Below are positions 1 to 9,820 of a stretch of 64,000 bases of DNA, in pieces. The notes below the pieces were generated by a model. The model searched no databases. It was not told the origin of the DNA and saw only the letters and a program-made list of their open reading frames with translations. A program made the position numbers and the translations under genes. Location: assembly GCA_005405945.1 (NCBI GenBank), contig BJHW01000001.1:8990001-9054000 (forward strand), read 5' to 3'. The stretch comes from Streptomyces violaceusniger (GTDB lineage: Bacteria > Actinomycetota > Actinomycetes > Streptomycetales > Streptomycetaceae). The first letter of the stretch is position 1. Each line of letters starts with the position of its first letter.

Positions 1-283
1 CCCGGCCGGGGCGGAGATCCGGCGCATTCGCGCCATCCGCGCCCTCGGCGCACCACCCCCGCGCCCGCCCCCGCTCCGGCGGTCCGGACCAGCCGGGGTA
101 CTCTCTGTCCGCGCCGAGCACCCGCGCCCCGGCCGCGTCCGGGGCCGTGACCCGCGCATCCGCGGCGCACCGGCCGCGACCCGCCCGTGGACCCTCACGG
201 GCACCACAGCCGCGACGCACCGGCACCCCACCGCGACGCACCCGACAGACCCGACCCACCACACATAGGGGAGAACAAGGACG
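1..283. other. Upstream region of cobL, no gene supported
   Basis: No convincing coding sequence is seen here. One plus-strand frame is open from the window edge to a TAG just before cobL, but it becomes rich in Pro, Arg, Thr and His and does not look like a protein end; it might hide the tail of an earlier gene. The last 60 bases are A/C-rich and end in an AGGGGAGAA ribosome-binding site. I looked for the conserved cobalamin-riboswitch (B12-box) core and did not find it. Confidence 0.4.
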
Positions 284-1537
284 ATGGCCGACCGCGTCAC
301 GGTGATCGGTTGGGACGGCACCCCGCTCACGGACGCGGCCCGCTCCGCCCTCGGCGCGGCCACCCTCGTGGCGGGCGCCGCCCATCACCTGGCGCTGCCC
401 GAAGTCCCGCCCGGCGCCGAGCGGATCCGGCTCGGCAGCGTGGACCTCGCGGCCCGCAGGATCGCCCAGCACCGCGGCTCCGCCGTGGTCCTGGCCGACG
501 GCGACCCCGGCTTCTTCGGCGTCGTCCGCGCCCTGCGCGCCCCCGAGCACGGGCTCGAGGTCGAGGTCGTCCCCGCCGTCTCCTCCGTCGCCACCGCCTT
601 CGCGCGGGCCGGGATGCCCTGGGACGACGCCCAGGTCGTCGTCGCCCACAGCCGCGATCTGCGCCGCGCGGTCAACGTCTGCCGCGCCCACACCAAGGTC
701 GCCGTCCTCACCTCGCCCGGCGCCGGGCCCGCCGAACTCGCGCTGCTGCTCGGCCCGGTGCACCGCACCTTCGTCATCTGCGAGGCCCTGGGCACCGAGC
801 GCGAGCAGGTCACCGTGCTGACCTCCGACAAGGCCGCCGACCACGCCTGGCGCGACCCCAACGTCGTCATCGTCATCGGCGGCTCCGGCATAGCGCCCGT
901 CCGCGGCGGCTCGTCGGCCGGTGCCGCCCGCGGCGCGCTGCAGAGCGGCGGCTGGATCGCCGGACGCGAGCCCGGCTACCCGGGCGCCGTCCGCGGCTGG
1001 GCGCTGCCCGGCCCCGCGTACGGGACCGCGCTGAGCGAGGGCGAGTCCCCGCAGCTGCGCGCCCTCCAACTCGCCCGAGTCGGCCCCCGCCTGGGCGACC
1101 TGGTCTGGGACATCGGGGCGGGCAGCGGCGCGGCGGCCGTCGAGACCGCCGGGTTCGGCGCCGCCGTCATCGCCGTCGACCGCGACCCGGAAGCCTGCGA
1201 GCGCACCGCCACCCTGGCCCGCCGCTTCGCCGTACAGCTCCAGGTGGTCCAGGGCGTCGCCCCCGAGGTGCTGGAGGACCTGCCCGAGCCGGACGTGGTG
1301 CGGATCGGCGGCGGGGGCGCGCCCGTGGTCGCCGCGTGCGCCGCGCGCCGCCCCGAGCGCATCGTCACGCAGGCCGCGACCCGGGACGAGGCGGAGGCCA
1401 TCGGCGCGGCGCTGGAGGACGGCGGCTACGCCGTCGAATGCGTGCTGTCGCAGTCCGTCGAATTGGACACGCGGGGCTGGACCGAACGGGAGCGCGCGGT
1501 CGCCTTCATGCTGTGCGGCCACCGCCCGCACCAGTGA
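284..1537 (+). CDS. cobL: Precorrin-6Y C5,15-methyltransferase (decarboxylating), CbiE-CbiT fusion
   Basis: This enzyme methylates C5 and C15 of the corrin ring and decarboxylates the C12 acetate side chain in the aerobic cobalamin pathway. The 417-residue length fits the two-domain CobL form. Residues 1 to about 205 are the CbiE tetrapyrrole methylase, with the substrate-loop motif DGDPGFFG at 72-79. Residues from about 215 are the CbiT methyltransferase, with a SAM-binding WDIGAGSG motif near 275-282. The ATG has a GGGGAG site about ten bases upstream. It is followed by the BluB-CobT gene and cysG on the same strand, so it sits in a corrin gene cluster, although a terminator-like hairpin separates it from the next gene. 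Confidence 0.93.
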   Translation: MADRVTVIGWDGTPLTDAARSALGAATLVAGAAHHLALPEVPPGAERIRLGSVDLAARRIAQHRGSAVVLADGDPGFFGVVRALRAPEHGLEVEVVPAVSSVATAFARAGMPWDDAQVVVAHSRDLRRAVNVCRAHTKVAVLTSPGAGPAELALLLGPVHRTFVICEALGTEREQVTVLTSDKAADHAWRDPNVVIVIGGSGIAPVRGGSSAGAARGALQSGGWIAGREPGYPGAVRGWALPGPAYGTALSEGESPQLRALQLARVGPRLGDLVWDIGAGSGAAAVETAGFGAAVIAVDRDPEACERTATLARRFAVQLQVVQGVAPEVLEDLPEPDVVRIGGGGAPVVAACAARRPERIVTQAATRDEAEAIGAALEDGGYAVECVLSQSVELDTRGWTERERAVAFMLCGHRPHQ

Positions 1538-1567
1538 TTTTGTCCTTGTGACGTTCGCCCCGAGCTT

Positions 1568-1591
1568 CGCCCCGGTGACCTGCCCGGGGCG
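1568..1591 (+). terminator. Hairpin after cobL
   Basis: An 8-bp perfect G+C stem (CGCCCCGG with its complement) closes an 8-base loop about 30 bases after the cobL stop. It has no U tract, as is common in Streptomyces. It probably separates cobL from the BluB-CobT transcript. Confidence 0.5.
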
Positions 1592-1800
1592 CCGCGCGGG
1601 GTAGGCTGGCGGATCGTTGTACTGCCTATACCGCTGCCCGGCGTTCGGTGCTTTATTGGCCAAAGGCCGGAATGTGCCCCTCCCTTGGCGGGGCCGCGGT
1701 AGGCAAGCCTCGGGCGTGTCTACGTGCCGCGCACGGCGCATGCTCGTTCTTGCTCAGGGGGCTTGCTCTCGGCGGTAGGCGGTTGGAAGGAGCACTAGCG

Positions 1801-1821
1801 ATGGGCGAGGGGTACGCATGA
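1801..1821 (+). CDS. Possible six-codon upstream ORF (MGEGYA) of the BluB-CobT gene
   Basis: An ATG at 1801 is preceded by a strong GGAAGGAG Shine-Dalgarno sequence at good spacing. It opens six codons ending in a TGA that overlaps the ATG at 1818 (ATGA arrangement). The main start has a weaker GAGGGG site inside this mini-ORF. This could make translation of the large gene depend on reading the mini-ORF. It is equally possible that ribosomes simply use 1818. Nothing in the peptide suggests a function of its own. Confidence 0.3.
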   Translation: MGEGYA

Positions 1822-4800
1822 CCGACACCGGCCAGGTCCCGGGAGAGGGACTGCCGGAGAACGCAGGCGGACGACTCGGACACCCGCACCCGGCGGATGT
1901 CCACGCCCCGCCGGCCGACGCCGGTTACATCGAGCAGCCGCAGCCCGGAGTCCCTCCCGGCGCCGCCTACACCTTCCTCGACGGCTCCGAACACGTGGGC
2001 GAGGAGGACGACCTGCTGCTGATGCCGGGCGCCCAGGGCGCCTGGAGCGAGCAGCAGGCCCAGTACCAGACCGGGGCGTACGAGGCGGGCGTGCTCGACC
2101 CCGCCGCGTACGCCGAGACCCAGATGCCCGAGCCACAGCCCGTGGCGGAGCAGCCCCTACCGCAGCCGGCCCCCGCCCCCGCCCCGGCCGCTTACGCGAC
2201 GCCCACCGCCCCCGCCCGGCGGCCGCTCCACATGGGCCCGCCGGTCCCCGACACCTCCAACGGCGTGGTGCGTTCGCTCGCCGACCGGGGCCCTGCGGGG
2301 GGTCGGCACGCCGCGCCCGTACGCCAGCCGGAGCCCCAGCCGCAGGCGGCGCCTGAGCCGCAGGTCTCGCCCGAGCAGCAGGCCGTCCCGGAGGCCCCGG
2401 AGCCGCGGATCGCGCCCGAGCCGCAGCCGCAGGTGCCGCACCAGGCCGCGTCCCAGCCCGAGGCGCTGCCCGAGCCGCAGCCGGAGTACGGGGCGGGGGT
2501 GCCGCAGGGGGTCCCGGCGCCCGAACGGGGCGGGATGCCCGAACAGCGGTTCGCCGGGCCCGAGCAGTTCGTCATGCCTGAGCAGCCGTTCGCCGCACCC
2601 GAGCAGTTCGTCGCTCCGGAGCAGCAGCCGGTCATGCCCGAGCAGCCGCTGGCGGCGGACTACTCCACCGCGCCCCAGTACGCCGCCGGGCCGCAGTACT
2701 TCACCCCGCAGCCCGACGACCCGAGTCGGCTCCCCGGGCCCCAGCTCGCGGACCTCTCGCAGTTGGTCGACGCCCCGCCGCCGGGGGACGCGTGGGACTC
2801 CACGCCGCCGGTGCAGCAGGCCGCTCCCGTGGAGACGGGCGCTCCGGCCGAGGGGCCCCAGGTCGCGGAGGTGCCCGAGGCGGAGCCCGCTCCCGAGCAG
2901 TTCGCCCAGCCCGAGGCGGTGGCGACCGAGGCGGCGGCGCCGGAGGCGCAGCCGGTCGCGATGGACCAGGGGTATGTGGATCCGGCGGTCGCGGACCCGG
3001 CGGTCGTGGACCCGCACCAGACGGGGGCGACCATCCCGGCCCAGGCCGGGGCGCCCGTCGTGGAGCCCGCCCCGCAGGCCGCCGTGACCGAGGAGCAGGT
3101 CGTCGAGATCCCGGCCCAGGCCCAGGCCGAGCCCGTCACCGAACAGCCCGGGGCCCAAGCCGTCCCGGCTCCGGTCGTGGAGGCCGCGCCGGAGATCCCG
3201 GCGCAGCTGGCCCATGAGCCGATCGCGATCGAGGAGCCGTCCGCTCCCGCCGCCGAGGCCCCCGCCCAGCAACTCCCGGAGCAGCCCGCCGAAACGGTGG
3301 AGCAGCCCGCCGTGGACCCGGGGCACTCGATAGTGGCCGACGACGAGACGCCTCAGCCCGAGGAGTCCGCCACTGAGAAACCGCCCGCCGAGGAACCGGC
3401 CGCCGCCGAGGCGCCCCAGCAGGAGGCGCCCGCCGAGCCGCAGGCCGATGCCGTGGCCGAGGCGGAGGCCGCACCGGAGGCCGAGGCCGCGACGCCGGAG
3501 GAGCCCGCCGAGGAGCAGGCGGCGGCCGAGGCACCTGAGGAGGCGGCGGCCGAGCCGGAGCCCGAGCCGACCGCCGCAGAGGCGGAGACCCTCGAGACAG
3601 CGGCCGAGGTCGTGGCTGAGGAGCCGTCACCGGAAGAGCGTGCTCCCGAGGCCGAAGCGGCGGGCATCCCGGACGCCGAGGCCGCCGCGAGCGAAGCTCC
3701 CGAGGCGGAGGCGCCCGAGACGGCCGAGGCCGAGGCGACGCCCGTCGAGCCGGAGGCGGAAGCGGCCACCGAGGCGGCGCCGGAGGCCGGTACGGAGGCC
3801 ACCGAGCCCACGGCCGAGGCTGACGCAGGGGCGGAGACCCAGCCCGCCGAACCCGAGGCCACGGCACCCGATACGGCCCCGAAGGCGAAGCCACCGAGCC
3901 CGAGACTGCCGAGCCCGAGGCCACTGAGCCCGACTCCCAGGCCACCGAGCAGGATGCCACAGAGCCGGAGGCCGGGGCCCCGGAATCCGACGCCCCGGAA
4001 GTCACCGAGCCCGAGGCCGGTGCGACGGAACCCACCGAGGCCGAGGCCGAGACCGCCGAACCGGAGACCACGGACCCGGAAGCCGCCGCCCTTGAGGCCA
4101 CGGAGCCCGAGACCGGCCCCTCCGAAGCTGGCGACGCCGAAGCCGCCGAGGCCGTAGCCCCCGAGCCGGAGCCCGAGCCGGAGTCGGAACCCGAGACGGC
4201 CCCAGAGAACGCCACCCCGAGACGGCCCCCAAGGACGCGGCGGAGCCGGAGCCAGAGTCGGAAACCGAGCCCGAGTCGCAAACCGACCCCGACCCCGAGG
4301 CGGTCCCCATCCCCCTCGGCCCCCGCGCCGAGGGGTACGACGAGGCCGAGCGCGCCGCCGTCCACCGCGTGATGCGCGAGCGCCGGGACATCCGTAACGG
4401 CTTCCGGCCCGACCCCATCCCGCACGAGGTCCTGCTGCGCGTCCTCGAGGCCGCGCACACCGCGCCCAGCGTGGGGCACTCCCAGCCGTGGGACTTCGTC
4501 GTGATCCGTTCGGAGGAGACCCGGCGGGCCATGCACGAGCTGGCCATGCGCCAGCGGGACGCGTACGCCAAGTCCCTCCCCAAGGGCCGGGCCAAGCAGT
4601 TCAAGGAACTGAAGATCGAGGCCATCCTCGAGACCCCGGTCAACATCGTCGTCACCGCCGACCCCACCCGCGGCGGCCGCCACACCCTCGGTCGGCACAC
4701 CCAGCCGCAGATGGCGCCGTATTCTTCCGCGCTCGCGGTGGAGAACCTGTGGCTCGCCGCCCGCGCCGAGGGCCTCGGCGTCGGCTGGGTCAGCTTCTTC

Positions 4801-6054
4801 GACGAGCGCGAGATGGTGCGGGAGCTCGGGCTGCCCGAGCATCTGGAGGTCGTGGCGTATCTGTGCGTCGGATACGTCGACGAGTTCCCGGAGGAGCCGG
4901 AGCTGATGAAGGCCGGGTGGTCCAAGCGCCGCCCGCTGTCCTGGGTCGTCCACGAGGAGGCATACGGCCGCCGCACCCTGCCCGGCGGGGACCCGCACAA
5001 CCTGCTTCAGGAGACCCTGCGGGGCATCCGCCCGCTGGACGCCAAGGCGCTCGGCGAGGCGTGGGAGCGGCAGAAGCGGATGACCAAGCCGTCCGGCGCG
5101 CTCGGGATGCTGGAGATCATCTCCGCCCAGCTGAGCGGGCTGTCCCGGCAGTGCCCGCCGCCGATCCCGGAGCCCGCGTCCGTCGCGATCTTCGCGGGCG
5201 ACCACGGGGTGCACGCCCAGGGCGTCACCGCCTGGCCGCAGGAGGTCACCGCCCAGATGGTGGCCAACTTCCTGGGCGGCGGCGCGGTCTGCAACGCCTT
5301 CGCCGGCCAGGTGGGCGCCGAGGTGTGCGTCGTGGACGTCGGCGTGGCGAGCGACCTGCCCAGCACCCCCGGGCTGCTGCCGCGCAAGGTGCGGGCGGGC
5401 ACCGGAGACTTCACCGTCGGCCCCGCGCTCACCCGCGAGGAGGTGCTGCGCGCCATCGAGGTGGGCATCGAGACGGCCCGCGATCTGGTGGCCGCCGGGA
5501 ACAAGGCGCTGCTCACGGGAGAGATGGGGATCGCCAACACCACCGTGTCGGCCGCCCTGGTCTCCATCTACACCGGCGCCGACCCGGCCGAGGTGACCGG
5601 GCGCGGCACGGGCATCAACGACGAGATGCACGCGCGCAAGATCGATGTCGTACGGCGCGGGCTCGAGCTGCACCAGCCCGATGCGGCCGACCCCATCGGC
5701 GTCCTGTCGGCGTTCGGCGGCCTTGAGCACGCCGCGATCGCCGGGCTGCTGCTGGGCGGCGCCTCGCTGCGTACGCCCGTGATCCTGGACGGGGTGAGCG
5801 CGGGCGCCGCCGCGCTGGTCGCCCGGGCCATCGCGCCCGAGGTGCTGGCGGCCTGCATCGCGGGCCACCGCAGCGCCGAGCCGGGCCATGTGGCGGCCCT
5901 CAACAAGTTGGGTCTGCGCCCCCTGGTCGACCTGGACCTGCGTCTCGGCGAGGGCACCGGGGCGCTGCTCGCCCTCCCGGTGGTGCAGAGCGCCGCACGG
6001 GCGATGCACGAGGTGGCCACGTTCGACTCCGCGGGGGTCACGGAGAAGAACTGA
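1818..6054 (+). CDS. cobT: BluB-CobT fusion: 5,6-dimethylbenzimidazole synthase and NaMN:DMB phosphoribosyltransferase with long acidic N-terminal region (two frameshifts)
   Basis: This bifunctional protein should make the lower ligand of cobalamin from reduced flavin (BluB domain) and activate it to alpha-ribazole phosphate (CobT domain). The restored protein is about 1412 residues. Residues 1 to about 840 are low complexity, rich in Pro, Glu, Ala and Gln. The nitroreductase-fold BluB domain follows (RERRDIRNGF near 853, then APSVGHSQPW). CobT starts near 1065 with GDHGVHAQGVTAWPQEVTAQ and has the GGLEH catalytic-Glu motif near 1301. The frame shifts twice inside the acidic region, at C runs 3877-3880 and 4215-4218. 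Adding one C at each site gives uninterrupted Glu/Pro/Ala codons, so the breaks look like sequence errors. A shorter BluB-CobT protein beginning at GTG 4369 is less likely, because the acidic reading continues smoothly into BluB. Confidence 0.85.
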
Positions 6055-6161
6055 TGCGTGCCCCCGCCACGTAAGGTGTCGGCGGGGGCCCCGCCCCACA
6101 GTCGATCAGCCGCTCCAGCGCCGCAGCGGCCGTTGCTTCGCATGAGGAGAGCCGCACCGCC

Positions 6162-7382
6162 ATGTCCGAAAACTTCGCATACCCGGTCGGGCTGCGCCTT
6201 TCCGGGCGGCGTGTCGTCGTCCTCGGGGCGGGTCAGGTCGCCCAGCGCCGGCTGCCCGCGCTGATAGCGGCTGGTGCGGACATCCTGCTGATCTCGCCGT
6301 CCGCCACGGCCTCCGTCGAGGCCATGGCCGAGGCGGGGGAGGTGCGCTGGGAGCGCCGCCGCTACCAGGAGGGCGACTTCGAGGGCGCCTGGTACGTGCT
6401 GATCACCACCGACGACCCGGAGGCCAACGCCGCCGCGTCCGCCGAGGCCGAGGCGCGCCGCGTCTGGTGTGTGCGCAGCGACGACGCCGAGGCCGCCTCC
6501 GCCTGGACTCCGGCCACCGGGCGGAGCGAGGGCGTCACCGTGGCCGTCCTCACCGGGCGGGACCCGCGCCGCTCCGCCGCCGTACGGGACGCCGTGGTGG
6601 AGGGGCTGCGGGACGGCACCCTCGCCGCGCCCCGCCACCGCACCCGCGGCCCCCATGTGGCGCTGGTGGGCGGCGGCCCCGGCGACCCGGACCTGATCAC
6701 CGTGCGCGGCCGCCGCCTGCTCGCCGAGGCGGACGTGGTGGTGGCCGACCGCCTCGGTCCGCGTGATCTGCTCGATGAACTGCCGCCGCATGTCGAGGTG
6801 ATCGACGCGGCGAAGATCCCGTACGGCCGCTTCATGGCCCAGGAGGCGATCAACAACGCGCTGATCGAGCACGCCAAGGCGGGCAAGTCGGTGGTCCGCC
6901 TCAAGGGCGGCGACCCCTTCGTCTTCGGGCGCGGCATGGAGGAGGCGGAGGCGCTCGCCGAGGCCGGTATCCCGTGCACCGTCGTGCCCGGCATCTCCAG
7001 CTCCATCAGCGTCCCGGGCGCGGCGGGGATCCCGGTGACCCACCGGGGCGTCGCCCATGAGTTCACGGTGGTCAGCGGCCATGTCGCCCCCGACGACCCC
7101 AGCTCCCTGGTGGACTGGGCGGCGCTGGCGAGGCTGCGCGGCACGCTGGTGCTGCTCATGGCCGTGGAGAAGATCGGCGCCATCGCCGCGGCCCTCGTCG
7201 CCCACGGCCGCGCCGCCGACACTCCCGTCGCCGTGGTCCAGGAGGGCACCACCCCGGCCCAGCGCCGGGTGGACGCGACCCTCGCCACCGTCGGGGAGAA
7301 GGCCGCGGCCGAGGGCGTGCGGCCCCCGGCGGTCGTGGTGATCGGCGAGGTCGTCGCCCTCTCGTCCCGTGCCCACCGGTGA
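6162..7382 (+). CDS. cysG: Siroheme synthase: precorrin-2 dehydrogenase plus uroporphyrinogen-III C-methyltransferase
   Basis: This enzyme methylates uroporphyrinogen III to precorrin-2 and oxidises precorrin-2 toward sirohydrochlorin, feeding both siroheme (sulfite/nitrite reduction) and corrin synthesis. It has 406 residues. The N-terminal 155 or so carry an NAD-binding Rossmann motif (VVVLGAGQVAQRRL, near 16-29). From about 162 the SUMT domain shows VALVGGGPGDPDLITVRGRR, VRLKGGDPFVFGRG and VVPGISSSI with a following PVTHRG. A GAGGAG site lies about ten bases before the ATG. It is somewhat shorter than enterobacterial CysG (about 457 residues), mainly in the N-terminal half, so the ferrochelatase activity is uncertain. 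The neighbouring cobL and BluB-CobT genes support a role in B12 supply. Confidence 0.93.
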   Translation: MSENFAYPVGLRLSGRRVVVLGAGQVAQRRLPALIAAGADILLISPSATASVEAMAEAGEVRWERRRYQEGDFEGAWYVLITTDDPEANAAASAEAEARRVWCVRSDDAEAASAWTPATGRSEGVTVAVLTGRDPRRSAAVRDAVVEGLRDGTLAAPRHRTRGPHVALVGGGPGDPDLITVRGRRLLAEADVVVADRLGPRDLLDELPPHVEVIDAAKIPYGRFMAQEAINNALIEHAKAGKSVVRLKGGDPFVFGRGMEEAEALAEAGIPCTVVPGISSSISVPGAAGIPVTHRGVAHEFTVVSGHVAPDDPSSLVDWAALARLRGTLVLLMAVEKIGAIAAALVAHGRAADTPVAVVQEGTTPAQRRVDATLATVGEKAAAEGVRPPAVVVIGEVVALSSRAHR

Positions 7383-7462
7383 CGTCATCGAACGTAACCG
7401 CCGGTAACTTATTCGCGTCGAGCTCATTGGCACCGCATCCAGGACAAGGCAGTATCACTTAA

Positions 7463-8281
7463 GTGGCTGATCTCATCACCGTCGATGATCCGGACGACCC
7501 GCGGCTGAGCGACTACACGGGTCTGACCGATGTGGAGCTACGACGCAAGCGGGAGCCGGCCGAGGGCCTGTTCATCGCCGAGGGCGAGAAGGTGATCCGG
7601 CGCGCCCGGGTCGCCGGTTACGAGATGCGCTCGATGCTGCTGTCGTCCAAGTGGGTCGATGTGATGCGGGACGTGATCGAGGACGTCCCCGCCCCCGTCT
7701 ACGCCGTCAGCCCCGAACTGGCCGAACGCGTGACGGGCTACCACGTCCACCGCGGCGCCCTCGCCTCCATGCAGCGCAAGCCGCTGCCGGACGCGGAGAC
7801 GATCCTGCGGGGCGCGCGGCGGGTCGCCATCATGGAGTCCGTCAACGACCACACCAACACCGGCGCCATCTTCCGCAGCGCGGCGGCCCTCGGCATGGAC
7901 GCCGTGCTCCTCTCCCCGGACTGCGCCGACCCGCTCTACCGGCGCTCGGTCAAGGTCTCCATGGGCGCCGTCTTCTCCGTGCCGTACGCCCGCCTGGACA
8001 GCTGGCCGCGCGGACTGGAGGCGGTCCGGGATGCGGGCTTCAAGATCCTCGCACTGACCCCCGACGAGAAGGCCACCACCATCGACGACGCGGCCCCGCA
8101 CCGCCTGGAGCGGGTCGCGCTGATGCTGGGCGCGGAGGGTGACGGGCTCTCCACCCAGGCGCTGATGGCCGCCGACGAGTGGGTCCGGATCCCCATGGCC
8201 CACGGCGTGGACTCCCTCAACGTGGGCGCGGCGGCGGCGGTCGCCTTCTACGCGGTCACATCGGGCAGACCGGGACTCTGA
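7463..8281 (+). CDS. TrmH/SpoU-family RNA 2'-O-methyltransferase
   Basis: This is a SPOUT methyltransferase that should use SAM to methylate a ribose 2'-OH in tRNA or rRNA; the target cannot be told from sequence. It has 272 residues. An N-terminal substrate-binding region (VELRRKREPAEGLFIAEGEK) precedes the knot domain. Motif 1 is NDHTNTGAIFRSAAALG, motif 2 is LMLGAEGDGLS and motif 3 is IPMAHGVDSLNVGAAAAVAF, all in the expected order. The start is GTG. The gene lies 80 bases after cysG and ends in a large hairpin repeat, so it may be transcribed alone. Confidence 0.9.
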   Translation: MADLITVDDPDDPRLSDYTGLTDVELRRKREPAEGLFIAEGEKVIRRARVAGYEMRSMLLSSKWVDVMRDVIEDVPAPVYAVSPELAERVTGYHVHRGALASMQRKPLPDAETILRGARRVAIMESVNDHTNTGAIFRSAAALGMDAVLLSPDCADPLYRRSVKVSMGAVFSVPYARLDSWPRGLEAVRDAGFKILALTPDEKATTIDDAAPHRLERVALMLGAEGDGLSTQALMAADEWVRIPMAHGVDSLNVGAAAAVAFYAVTSGRPGL

Positions 8282-8294
8282 CAGCCGCGTACCA

Positions 8295-8430
8295 GGGGCT
8301 TCGCCCCTGGGCCCCGGGGTCTGGGGGCGAAGCCCCGCCTTCCAGCCCCTCCGTGGGCACCTCCCAGCGGTAGCTGGGGGAGTTTGAGGAGCGGGGTCTG
8401 GGGCGGAGCCCCAGTTTCGGGAAGGGGCGG
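8295..8430. repeat. Cluster of G+C palindromes downstream of the RNA methyltransferase, Streptomyces intergenic repeat type
   Basis: Three nested or adjacent palindromes fill this space. The first is a perfect 13-bp stem (GGGGCTTCGCCCC at 8295-8307 with 8324-8336). The second is CCCAGCGGTAGCTGGG at 8363-8378. The third is CTGGGGCGGAGCCCCAG at 8398-8414. From memory this sequence type is very abundant between Streptomyces genes. It lies between two convergent genes and probably serves as a two-way terminator. Confidence 0.65.
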
Positions 8431-8464
8431 GGAGGGGAACAGCCCGCCGCAGGCGCCAAGACCC

Positions 8465-9787
8465 CTAGCGGCCGTCAGCCTCGGCCGCCACCGAGCCCGG
8501 TGCCGTCGTCGAGACCGTCCCCGGCCCCGTCGGCTTCGGCGGCGCGCCGCCCAGCCCGTTCGCCGGCCCCTGGCAGCCCTGCGCCGCCGCGATCCCCAGC
8601 GCCACCAGCAGCGTCACCACGACGAACACGGTCAGCCGCTGCCGCAGCAGTCGGCGGTTGGGCCCGCTGGGGCGGCGTCCGTTCGGCGAGGTGCGCACGG
8701 TCTGGGCCGGGCGCCCCGGGCGGTCCGTACGCGCGGGCGGGCGCGGGCCCCGGCGCTGCGCCGGGCGCGCGGGCGTGTTCCGCCCCGAGGGGCGGCCCGA
8801 GCCCCCGCCCGTACTGGCTCCCGGTCGCGGGGACGGGGGCCCGCTCCGCGGCGCGGGCGTACCGCCGGAGCGCCGCTCGGTGTGCTGGTCGGCGTACGCC
8901 TCGGGGCGCCGCGCCGGGGGACGGCCCGGCCCGCCGCCGTAGCCCCCGGCACCGGAGCCGTGGCCGTGCGCCTCGCGCGCCGCGATCTCCTTCAGCCGCA
9001 GCGACAGTTGCAGGGTGCTCGGCCGGTCCTCCGGGTCCTTGGCCAGGCAGGCGTGGAGCAGCGGCGCCAGGGCGTCGGGGACGCCCAGCAGCTGCGGCTC
9101 CTCATGCACCACCCGGTACAGCATCACCTCGGAACTGCCGTGCCCGAACGGCGAGTCCGCCGTCGAGGCGTACGCGAGCGTGGCGCCCAGCGCGAAGACG
9201 TCGGTCGCCGGGGTCACCGCCGCGCCCCGCACCTGCTCGGGTGCGAGGAAGCCGGGTGAGCCGACCGCCGTGCCCACGTGGGTGAGGGTGCTGGCCCCGG
9301 TCGCCCAGGCGATGCCGAAGTCGATGATGCGCGGGCCCTTGGGGGAGAGCAGGATGTTGGAGGGCTTGAGGTCGCGGTGGACGACCCCCGCCTCATGGAC
9401 CGCCAACAGCCCCTCCGCCAGCGCCGACCCGATCGACGCGACCTGGGCGGCGGGCAGCGGGCCCTCCTCGTTCACCTTGTCGTGGAGGGAGGGGCCCGGT
9501 ACGTACTGGGTGGCGAACCAGGGGCGGTCGGCGTCCAGGTCGGCGGCCACCAGCCGGGCCGTACAGCCGCCCCGGATCCGCCGTGCGGCGGAGACCTCCC
9601 GGGCGAACCGGGACCGGAACTCCCGGTCCTCGGCGAGGTCCGGCCGGATCACCTTCAGGGCCACCCGCTGTCCGCGCCGGTCGGAGCCGAGGTAGACCAC
9701 CCCCATGCCGCCCGCGCCGAGCCGCCGGTGGAGGCGGAAGGAGCCGACGACACGCGGGTCCTCGCGCCGGAGCCGCATCATCGCCAT
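8465..9787 (-). CDS. Membrane-anchored Ser/Thr protein kinase (PknB-like)
   Basis: A Hanks-type eukaryotic-like kinase of 440 residues. The glycine loop GAGGMGVVYL is near 24-33 and the catalytic Lys is in RVALKVIRPD. HRDLKPSNILL is near 135, IDFGIA near 155 and the APE-like LAPEQVRG follows. After the roughly 270-residue kinase domain comes a Pro/Arg/Gly-rich linker, then one transmembrane helix near 387-404 and a short extracytoplasmic tail. No PASTA or other sensor domain is visible, so the ligand is unknown. The start is the first of ATG GCG ATG ATG. A 162-bp palindromic element sits about 34 bases upstream of the start, within the likely leader or promoter. Confidence 0.92.
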   Translation of the reverse strand: MAMMRLRREDPRVVGSFRLHRRLGAGGMGVVYLGSDRRGQRVALKVIRPDLAEDREFRSRFAREVSAARRIRGGCTARLVAADLDADRPWFATQYVPGPSLHDKVNEEGPLPAAQVASIGSALAEGLLAVHEAGVVHRDLKPSNILLSPKGPRIIDFGIAWATGASTLTHVGTAVGSPGFLAPEQVRGAAVTPATDVFALGATLAYASTADSPFGHGSSEVMLYRVVHEEPQLLGVPDALAPLLHACLAKDPEDRPSTLQLSLRLKEIAAREAHGHGSGAGGYGGGPGRPPARRPEAYADQHTERRSGGTPAPRSGPPSPRPGASTGGGSGRPSGRNTPARPAQRRGPRPPARTDRPGRPAQTVRTSPNGRRPSGPNRRLLRQRLTVFVVVTLLVALGIAAAQGCQGPANGLGGAPPKPTGPGTVSTTAPGSVAAEADGR

Positions 9788-9820
9788 GTCCGTCCCCTAC
9801 CTCTGGTGGGGAGGCCCTCA

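Noticed and set aside
1..283. Cobalamin riboswitch upstream of cobL
   Set aside because: The conserved B12-box-like core and the long folded leader were not found. The sequence is simple G+C spacer ending in an A/C-rich stretch.
3136..6099. Very long open frame on the minus strand opposite the BluB-CobT gene
   Set aside because: High-G+C genes keep the opposite strand open. The translation is Arg/Gly/His-rich without any domain, while the plus strand has BluB and CobT motifs.
8295..8430. Palindromes after the RNA methyltransferase as a novel RNA element
   Set aside because: The combination of hairpins is a familiar, abundant Streptomyces intergenic repeat and fits a simple terminator between convergent genes.
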